From positions 19,937-83,936 of the forward strand of contig MPNW01000484.1 of NCBI GenBank assembly GCA_011800805.1: DNA of 64,000 nucleotides. Reading direction: 5' to 3'. The notes below the pieces were generated by a model. That model ran no database searches. It was not told the DNA's origin and saw only the letters and a program-made list of their open reading frames with translations. The DNA comes from Hirudo medicinalis (lineage: Eukaryota > Annelida > Clitellata > Hirudinida > Hirudinidae). A program made the translations under genes and the position numbers. Positions 22,240 through 37,411 of the stretch are shown here, in pieces; position 1 is the first letter of the stretch, and the number at the start of each line of letters is the position of its first letter.

Positions 22240-22560
22240 GTGATGAGACACCGGTCGAATGCTTTCTGGAAGTCGTAACAGATGACATCACTAGGCTGCG
22301 ACCCTATAGAGCTACAGCCCAGTCATAGACACATTCCAATAGGTTGATGGAAGTGGACTTTGGCTGCAGAAAGCCAAGTTGGTGCGGGTTGGTTAGGTTC
22401 TGAGAAGTTAGGAAAGTTAGATCTTGTTTGTTAACGATCTTTTCCATGACTCCACAGCACGAGGAGGTTGCAGAAATTGGTCGGTAGTTAGTATGAGAAA
22501 TTGTGGGCCCCTTTTTGTGTATTGGAGATATGGGAGCAGTTTTCCACTCATTAAGCAAGG
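22240..22560 (-). pseudogene. Non-LTR retrotransposon reverse transcriptase fragment
   Basis: The minus-strand frame contains the early reverse-transcriptase blocks LNEWKTAPISPIHKKG and NYRPISATSSCCGVMEKIV, followed by QLGFLQPKSTSINLL. These match the N-terminal palm/finger region of jockey/CR1-type LINEs. The frame continues past the 3' edge with DxQKAFDRC-like sequence near 22256, after a frame break. No other retrotransposon domains are present, so this is a truncated remnant between the two ADGF copies. Confidence 0.75.
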
Positions 22561-22983
22561 TATGAAATGTTTTCCATGTTTTCTAGTGCGAATTTATACC
22601 AATTTGTTTTGAAAAGAATGAGTGGGTTGTTAAAAGAGAGTGTTTTCAATAATTAACCGACAATTTGTGAACATTTCTGAAAGATTTTTGATTAATTAAA
22701 ACGAGAAAATTACAGAAATGTGCATATCGACATACTAAAAGTAATAACAATTTATAACAACCCATGAAGACGAGCTGATCGAAATGGATAATCACAATTA
22801 TAAGTCATGTTTAGTATCAGAGTGTAGTGGGACTCTGATCAGCTGAGTTTTTCTAAAAATTTTTCGCATTCATCCTTGAAGTCGATTGAAAGTCACGATT
22901 ATTTCAACTACTTTGTTGTAAAGTCAGAGCAGATAGTCGCTTTTTCAGTAATCTCGATCGTGGTAAAATCAGAACTTCGTAAG

Positions 22984-23112
22984 GTGCAGGTTGGCCGAAT
23001 GGGTTGCGTTCCTGCATGCGGTCATAATAGCAACAGTCGTAATGTGTCGTATTCGCAACCCAGCCTGCACCGCCAGGGAGCGCCCTCGGGTAGGGGCGCT
23101 ATATAAATGGTA
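22984..23112 (+). mobile_element. SINE-like element, copy 2 (3'-truncated)
   Basis: Begins GTGCAGGTTGGCCGAATGGG and carries TTCGCAACCC in the B-box position and CCTGCACC closing the terminal stem. Runs through GCGCTATATAAATGG and then stops, lacking the second GCGCTATATAAATG unit. Lies between the two ADGF genes. Confidence 0.7.
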
Positions 23113-23119
23113 GATCGAT

Positions 23120-25455
23120 TAAAAAGTGCCTTCACATCCCTTCGGATACAAAATGCACTCAAAATATCGGCTGAAATACAAACGTGGGCACCGAGTAATA
23201 AGTTACAAGAACTTAGATTAGAGTTTACTCACAAACTGTAGAATTATAAAGTTTTACGAACAAAAGTTGGTGTTCACACTTCAATATCGTTCAAACAAAA
23301 TTTCGACAAACGTTGATACTTCAATCAGTTCAGCTGCCTACATCGTCTGGCCTCTTGCTAACTGGATAGACAATAGACACGTTATTTATGAGATGGAGAT
23401 AGCTAATCGTTAATCGTTGCAATTTTGAAAAAAAATACACGAAATATCTTGAACTTATGGAGACACTGCAAAGGTAAAAATAATCATCCCCTGGAAATAG
23501 CCGAAATGCCGTTCGTGACCAGAGGTCAAAAAGGTATGATGCCAAGAAATGCACTTTTTTTTATCACTTAAGGATCGGAATTAATCATTGTTGACTCAAT
23601 CATTGTTTTATCAATCCGCTCTTGAAAGTCCAACCGACCCAGTGGCAGATTTAGCATAAGATTCCTTCCAACATTTCAAAGCCTTCTCCATAAAGATTTT
23701 ACATTATTTTTTGGAAGCGCTTCCATAAAAGGAATTATGTTCGGTAAATTTACCATCGGAACGACTGGAACGTGATACTGAAGATAACATTCAGGACTAA
23801 ATCAAAGTACAAAAAATAAATTCGCCGAGAAACTTTGCTTGTAGGTCCGACATGGTAGAATGATAAGGCGCTCGGTCGTGCACTCGTCACGGAGCCACGA
23901 ATCAAACAGTGTGAGAACCAGACAAAGAGAGTCCAAGAAGATTCGTAATCTGTTACTTGAATTTCATCCATCGATAGCAATGAGTTTTTTGTATGGGTGA
24001 ATGTATAATTCACAATTCACAATTAATACACAAATAATACTTGAATACAAATAGTTCATAATCATTTTAGTCGATTGACTAAGGACTTTTCACGTTAAGG
24101 GAAATCCGCAAATTGTCAGGAGAAGGCTTGAAACAATTTAATTATATTCATTTGAATAAGAACGTAATAATTCATGAATGTTCACAAAAAAAAACATTGT
24201 TTTAAAATGCGCGATTTTTTTTTATCAAGGCATGAGGAAAGCCTTTTACCAGTGGGAACGAATAAATATTACATTAATATATTTCATTTTAATCTAAATC
24301 TCAAACCCTGGGGGCACGCACTGTATACTCAAATGAGTCACTAATACTCTTTGGAAAAGAGAACAAAATGAAAATACAATATTTGCATCTTCGGCAGAAA
24401 ATAAAAAGGCGAATAATAATAAAAAAAAAACAAAAACAGATGATTAGATTGAAAGCACTTGATCTTAATAGACCTTTAACGCTTTTAATGCTTAACTCAA
24501 ACATTTAAAAAAAAAGTTTTCTAATAGGGGTTTTCTAATAATATTTTGACAACATTTTGCTTATTACGACAAAACTTAATTTTTACGTCCGCCGAATCGT
24601 TCCAATGACACCGCTTGGTCAAATTTGAATGACCTATAAGGAGCTAAATGATAAATAGGATTAATAAATGAACTAAAACACGCTTAAAGAGACGTTTTTC
24701 ACCCTTTTCTGAATTAGAATTGCCTAAAGTTCGAAAAGTTCAGAAATTGTTTTAATGATTTTTTATAATTTACGTTTTTCCCACAAATTTCAATCGCTCA
24801 GACACACTCAGGCGATGACTGAATGAAGGAGCTTAAATTTCTACCTGGTAGCTTTTAAAAAACCTCATGGGTAATTTAGCATAACCTTCTTCGCTGACAG
24901 AGGAGGTTAATGAAGCGCAACACCATGACAGCAGACGAACCAAATGAGAAGTTCACATGAGATATGCTGAGATATTTGAAAATACTAAATTAATGTTTTG
25001 ATTTAAATGTTTATAATAGGCTCAATAGATGCTAAACTATTTTTTCCGTGCAATTAAATCGCCAATGTTTTGTGGAATGATCTCAAATGCCCAAGGAGAT
25101 CTAGGTATTATAGCTTTTTGTGTACTCAAATGATGTGCTTAAACAAACAAACAAACAAACAAACAAACAAACAAACAAACAAACAAACAGATCAATAAAT
25201 AACTAAATAAATTCATTTAAAGAAAACCCCGTTTCTATTAAACCTAGACTTCGAGCCAGATATCTCATTGACGACAAGGTTAAAAATAACCGCTGTTTAG
25301 AAATGGATATTCATGTCTTAAGAATTGTAAGTGACCGACATTACTCTTTGAGTACATGATTTATCTGAAGCAGTAGCTTACAAACGGCTAAGTTACCGTT
25401 TAATCAATGGCATGGGCTTTATTTTTATTTATTTTTTATTTTTTTGAAAGACCAT
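23120..25455. other. Intergenic between ADGF copies, no gene seen
   Basis: AT-rich, with scattered short open frames lacking motifs. A tRNA-like relic may lie at about 23848-23915 (TGGTAGAATGATAAGG, then GGAGCCACGAATCAAAC). An (AAAC)n microsatellite occupies about 25142-25188. Confidence 0.5.
25142..25188. repeat. (AAAC)n microsatellite
   Basis: About twelve uninterrupted AAAC units. Confidence 0.95.
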
Positions 25456-28930
<3,475 letters not shown>

Positions 28931-29149
28931 TTCTGATCAAATATTGATAAGCCTAAATTTGCACCTTCTAATAATATCACTCGATTGCAACATTTTCCAG
29001 CTTTTGAACGCGACACTTCAATAAACCTGGTCAAAGCATAACTTATTGAAAAATGTATAAAATGGCTAAAACCCACTTAATTATTACTGTGCATATTTCA
29101 ATTACTTGCCTCGTCTAAGAAACGTCTGAATTCAGAATAGCTGTCTCTG

Positions 29150-29172
29150 GTGCGACCTCTTATTTATCTCAA
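29150..29172 (-). promoter_or_regulatory. Candidate promoter element shared by both ADGF copies (copy 2)
   Basis: Minus-strand GAGATAAATAAGAGGTCGCACCAG, about 230 bases upstream of the copy 2 start codon. It parallels the element upstream of copy 1, and the surrounding sequence is otherwise diverged. Confidence 0.35.
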
Positions 29173-30009
29173 ATTGTTAACAACAACTACATCTCAGTTC
29201 AAGAAGCTTGCAACATGACAAAAAACATCCTCAACCATATTGTATGACCTTGGAAGCAGGAGAAGGGTTGAACTAGTTTTGAAAGAAATTCCATGCTGAA
29301 TATTTTTTGCTTGTTTAGGTATTAAACCCTTTTCGAATGCAAGCAACATTTAGAAGAATTTTATAAGTTCTGTTCAGTGGCAAGGACATTCACATACAAT
29401 TTTTTTAAAGTTCTTGATCTATCCACTCTTGTTTACAAGCAGAAGTCTGGGAGTATAACAAATTGGGGCATTGTAGAACTTTCCTTCAAAATCATCTTCT
29501 TATGAAATGAAATTAAAGAAGTGATTAAATAGTACTTAAAGTTTGTTTTACAAAATATTAACACTTAAAATGTAGGTAAACCGGCCGCTTGTAGAGGCCC
29601 ATCTATGAATATGATTATATGACTCATAATTAATAAGATTAATTTATAAGAGACGAAGTTATGATATTAGTGTCTTAGGAATGTTATTTATATAAATAAA
29701 TAATATATTTACTTCAACAACAGCAAAAAGTAAGAGAAAAGTGGTATATATTATATTATATAATAGCTCCTGACGGACTCAACAAAGTTTGCCGAAATAT
29801 TAAGATTTTATCAAACATAAAACCAACGAAACGTTTTGACCAAGGAAATTATAACAAAGTGACAAAATAAAAAGCAGTAATAAAATTACTATGATAAATT
29901 TATTATGATAAAGTAATAATAATAATAATAATGACAAATTATTCTATTACAACGATAAATCATTAGTCAGTAAACATGCTCTCCATTTTTAAGGCCATTT
30001 ATTTTTCTT

Positions 30010-30042
30010 GATAATAATAATAATAATAATAACAATAATAAC

Positions 30043-30105
<63 letters not shown>

Positions 30106-30123
30106 AATAATAACATTAATAAN

Positions 30124-30170
<47 letters not shown>

Positions 30171-30194
30171 AATAATAACATTAATAATAATAAC

Positions 30195-30226
<32 letters not shown>

Positions 30227-30227
30227 G
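30010..30227. repeat. (AAT)n microsatellite with internal duplicated segment and an N
   Basis: Two nearly identical blocks each ending in AATGAGAATAATAACATTAATAA are separated by an N at 30123. This looks like either a real duplication or the same locus assembled twice. Long Ile or Leu frames across it are artefacts. Confidence 0.95.
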
Positions 30228-31532
30228 TTGTTTCTTTTTTTTCTGTTCGCTTACTCTCATATGATAAAAAACATGAAAAACAATCAGCTTGTGCTTCAAC
30301 TTTGCTGCGGAACCTCAAGGTCTAGACTACTAATTAGTAAACCCTTAATTTGTGTTAAATATGTAATATTATTAATTTCTGGGTGAAGTGGGAAAATTTA
30401 TGTGACTAGGAAAGTATCTTAAAACTTGTTATGTCTTAGTAACCACAGAGGCATACGATGAATTGTTTTTTGCTTTTCCAGAGCCAAATAGACATAATTT
30501 GGTTGTTTATAAGTGCACAGCTACTACCTCCCAGCTACTAGGGGATCTCAATGTTTTGGGAATGAAATCTCGCATCCTCGCAGGGGTATAATAAAATCCT
30601 GATCGGCACACATTTCCAATAAAAAATTATTCAAGATTTGTTTTCGCCGTAACTTTTTCCGCAATTTATTAAAAAATTTGATTGCATTGTAGCGGAACAA
30701 TATCTCGCACAAGCACTCCAATCCATCTCTCGATCATTCCACATGCTTCATAATGAACTCTCAATCCTAATACCTCCTGCTCCTGCTAGGCATCAATATC
30801 CCACAGAATTTAAATCGAATTTAGTGTGTCAGACTTTTTTAAAACTTTTTCTTAGAAATAACCCCTTTCGCTACAACTTTCTGCAACAAAAAAAGCCTCG
30901 ATGTCTTACGACAAATCTTCTTTGATATGCACAAAGAAGCGCGGAAGTTTTTAGGGAGAAAAAAAACTTGCAGCAACTGAGTTCCAATAAAATGTTCAAC
31001 AATTCTAAACGACGCTCACAAGCCTTAACCTTAAGGTCTCTGGGTACATCGTATTATGTTAGGATTAGAGAGACCTTTGCACGTCACCTTTGGTACCCTG
31101 AGCAAGGCCTTGAGACATTCAGAGTGCAAGAACGCCTTTATCTCACGAGTAATACTGGCTAAATAATTCATTTCGATCATAAGCAATGGCGACGAATACG
31201 TTTTGTAATTATTAATCTTAAGAGCTCTACTTATTCCCTACTAAACACGCTAGAGCTCGACTTCGACCATACACACTGAACACTGGAAGGAAAACTCTGA
31301 ATGCTCTCCTAAGAAGAATCAATTTGAGGATTCATTATCCTTTCATTCACTCATTCGAGTTCTGACCAGAGATCTCGAACGAACTAAGTAAAAAGTGTCC
31401 CACTCCAAGCCACCACTTCATTGTTTAGAAAAATTAATCAAAATGCCAACGATCAAAAAAAAAAAATATGTAAACAAACAAACAATCCAGGTGTAAAACA
31501 ATAAGCAACACTGGGTAAGAACATCATCGTCA

Positions 31533-34500
31533 TCATGAGGTGTTTGTGAACGGAATTATGTGGAAAATGTAGCAGGCGTTGCAGGCCCTCACTGGCCTTG
31601 GGTGGCCGATGTGAGGGAGGGGGACATAGTTGGAGGAGCACTGACTGCAGAATATCTGGAAAAATAACAGTATGGTTCTGATGCCACAATCGATCATTTA
31701 CAACAACAATCTTATGAGAACTGTCAACTACAAAAAGTGAGGACAACGATGGGATATTAAAGTAGAAAAAATAAAAAAAATAATAAAAATAACAATTCAA
31801 TATCAATTAGTTTGCTAAAAATGAATTTCAAATTAAAGATGTCGGCAAAAGGCAATAGGCAACGTCGACAACATGAATTTGCAACGGCAATACCTTTCCA
31901 CAGTTCCTACAGTGGTGCCTCCTGCGGACAAAGGTGAAGTGCACTTTGCAGGACATGCAGTTTGGCGAAGATTCGTCGGGCAACCACACCGGGGCCAGAA
32001 ATGGCTCTTGGCATGCTGGGGGTGGGGAACAAAATAATCATGAAAAACTAATTAACGATTGAATTACCCTTAGACCAACAGTTCTTCAACGTTTCTTCAA
32101 CTTCAATGTTTTCATTGATTGAAATTTAAAATGGTGAAACAATCAAAACAAACCCGAAATTGACAGACCTGTTGGACCGGTATTGACGAGTTCCTCCAAG
32201 GCATCTAGAGCTGTAAGGTCGACGTCATTGTCACCATGGTGACGTCCTTCGCCTTCCTCCGAGGGCAGACTCTCGTGGACGTCCGGGGTTCGATAGGGAC
32301 CGGACGAGGACGACTGACATTCGAAGGTAGCCTTTAAGATATTTCTGAAGTCACTGGCAAAGTTGGTTTGAAGCTGATCTGCCACTTCTGCAAGACCGAG
32401 AACATTGAGAGACGTGTTTAATGTTGACAATAACCGAATTAACAATTAATCGATAACTTGCGATAAAAAACAGCGACTTTACATTTACGATGTTCATTTT
32501 ACAAATGTTTTATTCTCAACAAAAACACGGAATCGGAATCACTTGAGATGCAGACGAAGAGTTGGTGGACTAGGTCCGAGCTGTTCTTGAACTTCGACCT
32601 GGCCTCTATGCCTGCAGACTCCCTGGCCTTCTGGATGATCCGTGAAATTGTGTCGTGCTCCATTTCCAGGTAGAACATGGAGTCGCAGCTGCTGTTGCTC
32701 TCGTTGCTGTTGAAGGAAGATGACCACTGTGATGATTATGATGATGATGGTGGTGGCGATGGTAGCAATTAAGCAAGGAATTCTAGCAGTGATAATTACA
32801 ACAAAACACAATATTAAATAAATTGAATTAATTGTCTATTAATATCCATTAAAAGCTTATTCAATTAGCAGAAAGTCAATAGCTAAGACAAACAAGTCGA
32901 GAAAGTTTACCTCCTGTGATGAAGCGGTGATGTATGTTCTCCTGGAGCATTCCTTTCTTTCGAACTACAGCATGGCAAGGGGGCAACGAGGCCTCCCGAA
33001 GAAGCATCTGCAGGGTCAAAGGTTATGGAGGACCGACAGTTACCAGGTAATGGATGAACTCCTGAGTAATGGTTCGGGGCTCGGGGATCTGTACAGTCCC
33101 GGGTAGCGGAGGAGGTCTCAAGTGATTGGTGGAAGTGGCCTGACGGTAAGTTATTATGCAAAGGGAGCACGGGGTTCTGGCCGTCAGCTCCATGACTAAC
33201 GTGAGGGCCGTCCAAAATCTGGAGAGTGCCATAACTTTGGTCGGGCTGACTTAGGCTGCCTTGGAGAGTTTTTGTGACCTACAAAGAGTCTGAATGTAGG
33301 AAGTTCTTAAAGTATAAACTGGTTGAATTGGTGAAGGTGAATAGTAAATATGATAAATATTTAATTACATAATAATAATAACGATAAATCATTATATTAT
33401 AACGACAAATAACCAGTCAAAAAATGCTATCAATTTTTAAGGCCACTCATTACTGAATAAATTATGAATATTGGGAACTTTTTAGAAGAGCTCATACGTC
33501 AACCTAATTATGAATTGCTCGACGAGTCGGAGACGAGGAATTGTCATCTCCCTCGGCAACCGATAAAATATGCAAACGACTCTCTCGTGTGACCAATTTT
33601 GAACCCTTTAAATAGCATCTGGAATGTGCACGGCAAATGCGACTTGCATTTGGAGCTTGCACTGCTAAACTTTTTGTTTAAACATCGGATTAATTTCAAC
33701 ATCAACCTACAACGTCAAGACTGGAACCCATCAAGGTCCAAATGCACTTCTCATTTTAAACATTTCTCAAGTTACTCACCTGAACAACACTTCTCAAGTT
33801 ACTCACCTGAACAACACTCAAACCAGACTCATCTGGCAAGCCAATTATGTTTACAAACGAACGATTGAAAGACTGCTTTTGAAGGACATCAACCCAGATA
33901 GAAATATATTACTCATTATAGATAGATAGATAGATAGATAGATAGATGCATAGACAGATAGGTAGCTAGATAGATAGACAGACAGACAGATAGATATTAC
34001 CCATTATAGATAGATAGATGCATTGATATCAACATACATAAGTAGATAGAAAGGTAGGTAGACAGACAGATAGATGGAGTAACAGTGCTTTAAAACCTGT
34101 CTGCTGGTGCAACTGTTGACTGAGTGACTGGAGGTGCGACCGGAGTGGAGAGCTGGAATGGCTTCGATGGAACCATTCCAGGCGAGGTTTGAACTCTCTT
34201 GGATGCTATCCAGTCCATAAGGCATGCTCTCTTCCATCCAGCTGACTTCTCTTCCAGTGTTTCGAGGAAGGCAAAAGTTGAACTCACTGGAGCCCTTCCA
34301 CATGACCGAACGGATGGCACCGGGGGTCTCCTCGGTGCTGACGGGCGCGATCAGGGAGGTGCCTCTTCTAAGTCGGGGATCGATGGATGCCAATCCATCG
34401 TTTTCGTCCATCGGTTCTTCTGACAAAAGATCCTCTGAACATTCTTCACCCCGAGGCCAGGAATGGGTTCCGTTCTCCCTAAACCTTCGAGCCGCACGAT

Positions 34501-37323
34501 CCGAACGATCCACTTCGTCGACCTCCTCCTCGTCGACCTCACGTTCTTCCTCTTCATCTTCCTCTTCTTCCGATTCTTCGGACTGCTGGGCTCCGTTACG
34601 GTCGGTCGAAGAACCTTCTTCCAGCAGGTGCTCGGAGCTGGGGTTGCAGATCAGTTTTTCGAGGGAGTTCAACTCCTGCAGATCCAGGGTCATGAGGAGT
34701 TCCCTTTTAATCGTAACGGATGAATAACATTTTGACGAATTATCAATTAATCGCTTAAAAACGTTCCGTTCGATTGGAATCATACAAATCTGCAAGCGAA
34801 TTTACAACGTTTTTTACCCACGAGAGCAATTATTGTTTATTGTGAAATGAGAGGAAAAAAGTAGTAGAAGCTGTGCTAATGCAACGATGATTAGGTCAAC
34901 AACATACTAAGGGTGGTGGTCAATTATCAAAAGGAAAACGAGTGGCAATCCGACGTACTTCATGAACTTAATAACTAAGTTAATCGTAATAAACGACGAT
35001 AAAATTCATTACCGACATCACAAGCAAATGGCCTTCACCTTATCTTAAAGAGTAAGGTAAGTTGTTGCCTGAACATCTCGCTGACCTGGCAGGGATCTTG
35101 GTCAGGGTTGAGAGGTCCCTCGGGGTAAATCAGGAGTCCACTGTACATAAATAATAACTATTATTATTATTATTATTACATTATATATTATAATAATATT
35201 ATATATATGTATTATATATAATAATTAATTATATAATAATTTATAATATAATAATTTATTATGTATAATATTATTAATAATTAATTTAATAATATTATTA
35301 TATTATTATTATGTATTATTAATAATTAATAATATTATAATTATTATTAAATAATTATAATATTAAATTATAAAATTAAAATAATACTTATTAAATTAAT
35401 AATAATATTATTATTATTATTAAAATAATAACACAATTAATAGTTATTAATGAGTTAATTAATTGTATATGTGGTAAATAATGACTCATTGCTATTTTTA
35501 GATCTACAATAGTGTCACTGTCAAATCAGTGATAGTGAACATGGCTGAGACAGTGACAAAGACAGCAACATTCAACAGCTTTACAACAGTGCAGCAGTAT
35601 GTACTGATGATGATTTCATTGAATATTCCTGCGATGTCGTCGACAACAATGACGTTGCGACGCAAGACTCATTGTCTGTGTCATCACGATAGATATGATA
35701 TCACGTAATTTCGGAGAAAATTTTCTGTTCATTGGGTAGGAAATTCGACAGCTCAAAAATGGAAAGGGAGATAACCCTTTGTGGAAATCTCATGGAGATT
35801 TCAAAAGCAACCCCCCCCTCTTGACTGGGCCAGCGATTAGCCCGGCAGGGTGACCGATAGGAAATGAAGAATCGTCAGAAACAATTGTTAATCTCAGAAT
35901 CATTCTCAGTACCTTCTCAGAGCAGTCATACCTCTGATGTTACTCTCACAGAGCAATTAGTGACTACTTGGGATTTACGATAACCAGAAAACCAGAATGA
36001 GCGGGGATCGCAACAGTTAATTTGTAACATTTATCGCAGCTTTTATAACTGTAGCGAGCTCTTCCCAAGTCGTACACATATTTCCAACAATCGGGTCTCG
36101 TGATTTTTACATCACATTTTCCCAGGCACTAACATCGTTCTTTTTAATGATGTTTGACGAGATGAGGTGATGATTACGATGGTGGTTGATGGTTGAAGCA
36201 GTATGAGGTCAGTAATTGATGCCAATTAAAATTTATGCTAATTGCTTCAGTCTTCACAGCAGGAAAGGTGCTACAAATTTTAGGATTTTTAAATTGAGTC
36301 CTAGCCGAAGACCGGTTCAAATGATGCAACCAAATGACCGGCTAATGTAATGCTAACGAGGGATATCAAATGGAACATTCCATAAATTTATATTTGGACA
36401 ATGTTTGGAGTACCTTAATGTATCCTATCCTCATCTGAGGTGAAGGCACCAACCACTTATATATTCCCAGGGAGGACCGGGATGGGTTGCGAACGAAGAA
36501 TAGGATAGTCGACATGCTACCAGATGTGCGACAACTACTTCGGTAGTAATGAATTAAGGTTCAGACCAAAATCAATAATAGTCGTAATGTGTCGTGTTCG
36601 AAACCCAGCCTGCACTGCCGCAAGCGCCCTCGGTAAGGAGCGCTATATAAATGGTTGACAAGAAGCGCCTCTGACGCTACGCAGATGGCGCTATATAAAT
36701 GAAGTACATTTACATTTACACAATAAATCAGCAAACCATCATCTCCTGCCAAGAGGCAAAAGGGCAAGACTTACCAGACAATGGCCAGCCTGGGTATTGT
36801 GAACATGAGCAGAGGATCGTAAGAGTCGAACTGGTCCTGATTCAGGAGACCCGATCTCATAGCCCTGGGAGAAATGTCGAACACGCATTATGCAAATACA
36901 TCGAATCAATGATGGGGGAATGATGGAAAGGAAAGGTAAAAGAAACATAACTACAACAACCAAGTAGCAGAAATTAAAACTGAACTGTCAGTGATGTATG
37001 AGTAATGCCAGGAAAGTAATGTAAGAATTACTCGTGAAGTTAAGTCAGATTTAAAATTAGCATCCAGAACTTCTGATAAGCCTTATCTGAACCTTTGTCT
37101 AAAACCTGCCAATTCAGTCTCACCAATGAAATCAATTTAATGAAATTCACTCTAGGATGGACGAATGAGTAAAAGATATCACAATAACAACAACAGTAAG
37201 AGAGGTATAAAATAATATAATATAAACATATATATAAAATAACATAAAATAATAAGCATTCATAATTGACAAATAAATTAAATAATTAAGTGATTGACAA
37301 GAGATTAATTAAAAATATTGATC

Positions 37324-37355
<32 letters not shown>

Positions 37356-37376
37356 TAATAATAACAACAAAAACGC

Positions 37377-37411
<35 letters not shown>

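Larger units (their letters stand above)
28931..31532. other. Intergenic, no gene supported
   Basis: AT-rich spacer between ADGF copy 2 and ZFYVE28. Apart from the promoter-like element and the AAT arrays, there are open frames at 30743-30925 and 30968-31162 in slightly less AT-rich sequence. They show no recognisable motif and may be transposon debris. Confidence 0.5.

Noticed and set aside
25142..25188. CRISPR-like or other spaced repeat
   Set aside because: It is a plain (AAAC)n microsatellite; no array with unique spacers exists in the window and the sequence is eukaryotic.
29967..30299. Long Leu/Ile-only open frames
   Set aside because: They are translations of (AAT)n microsatellite; the same applies to frames at 37305-37581, 57825-58051, 59480-60118 and 6591-6794.
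30743..31162. Two plus-strand open frames as a gene
   Set aside because: They have no signal, motif, splice continuation or similarity that I can recognise.
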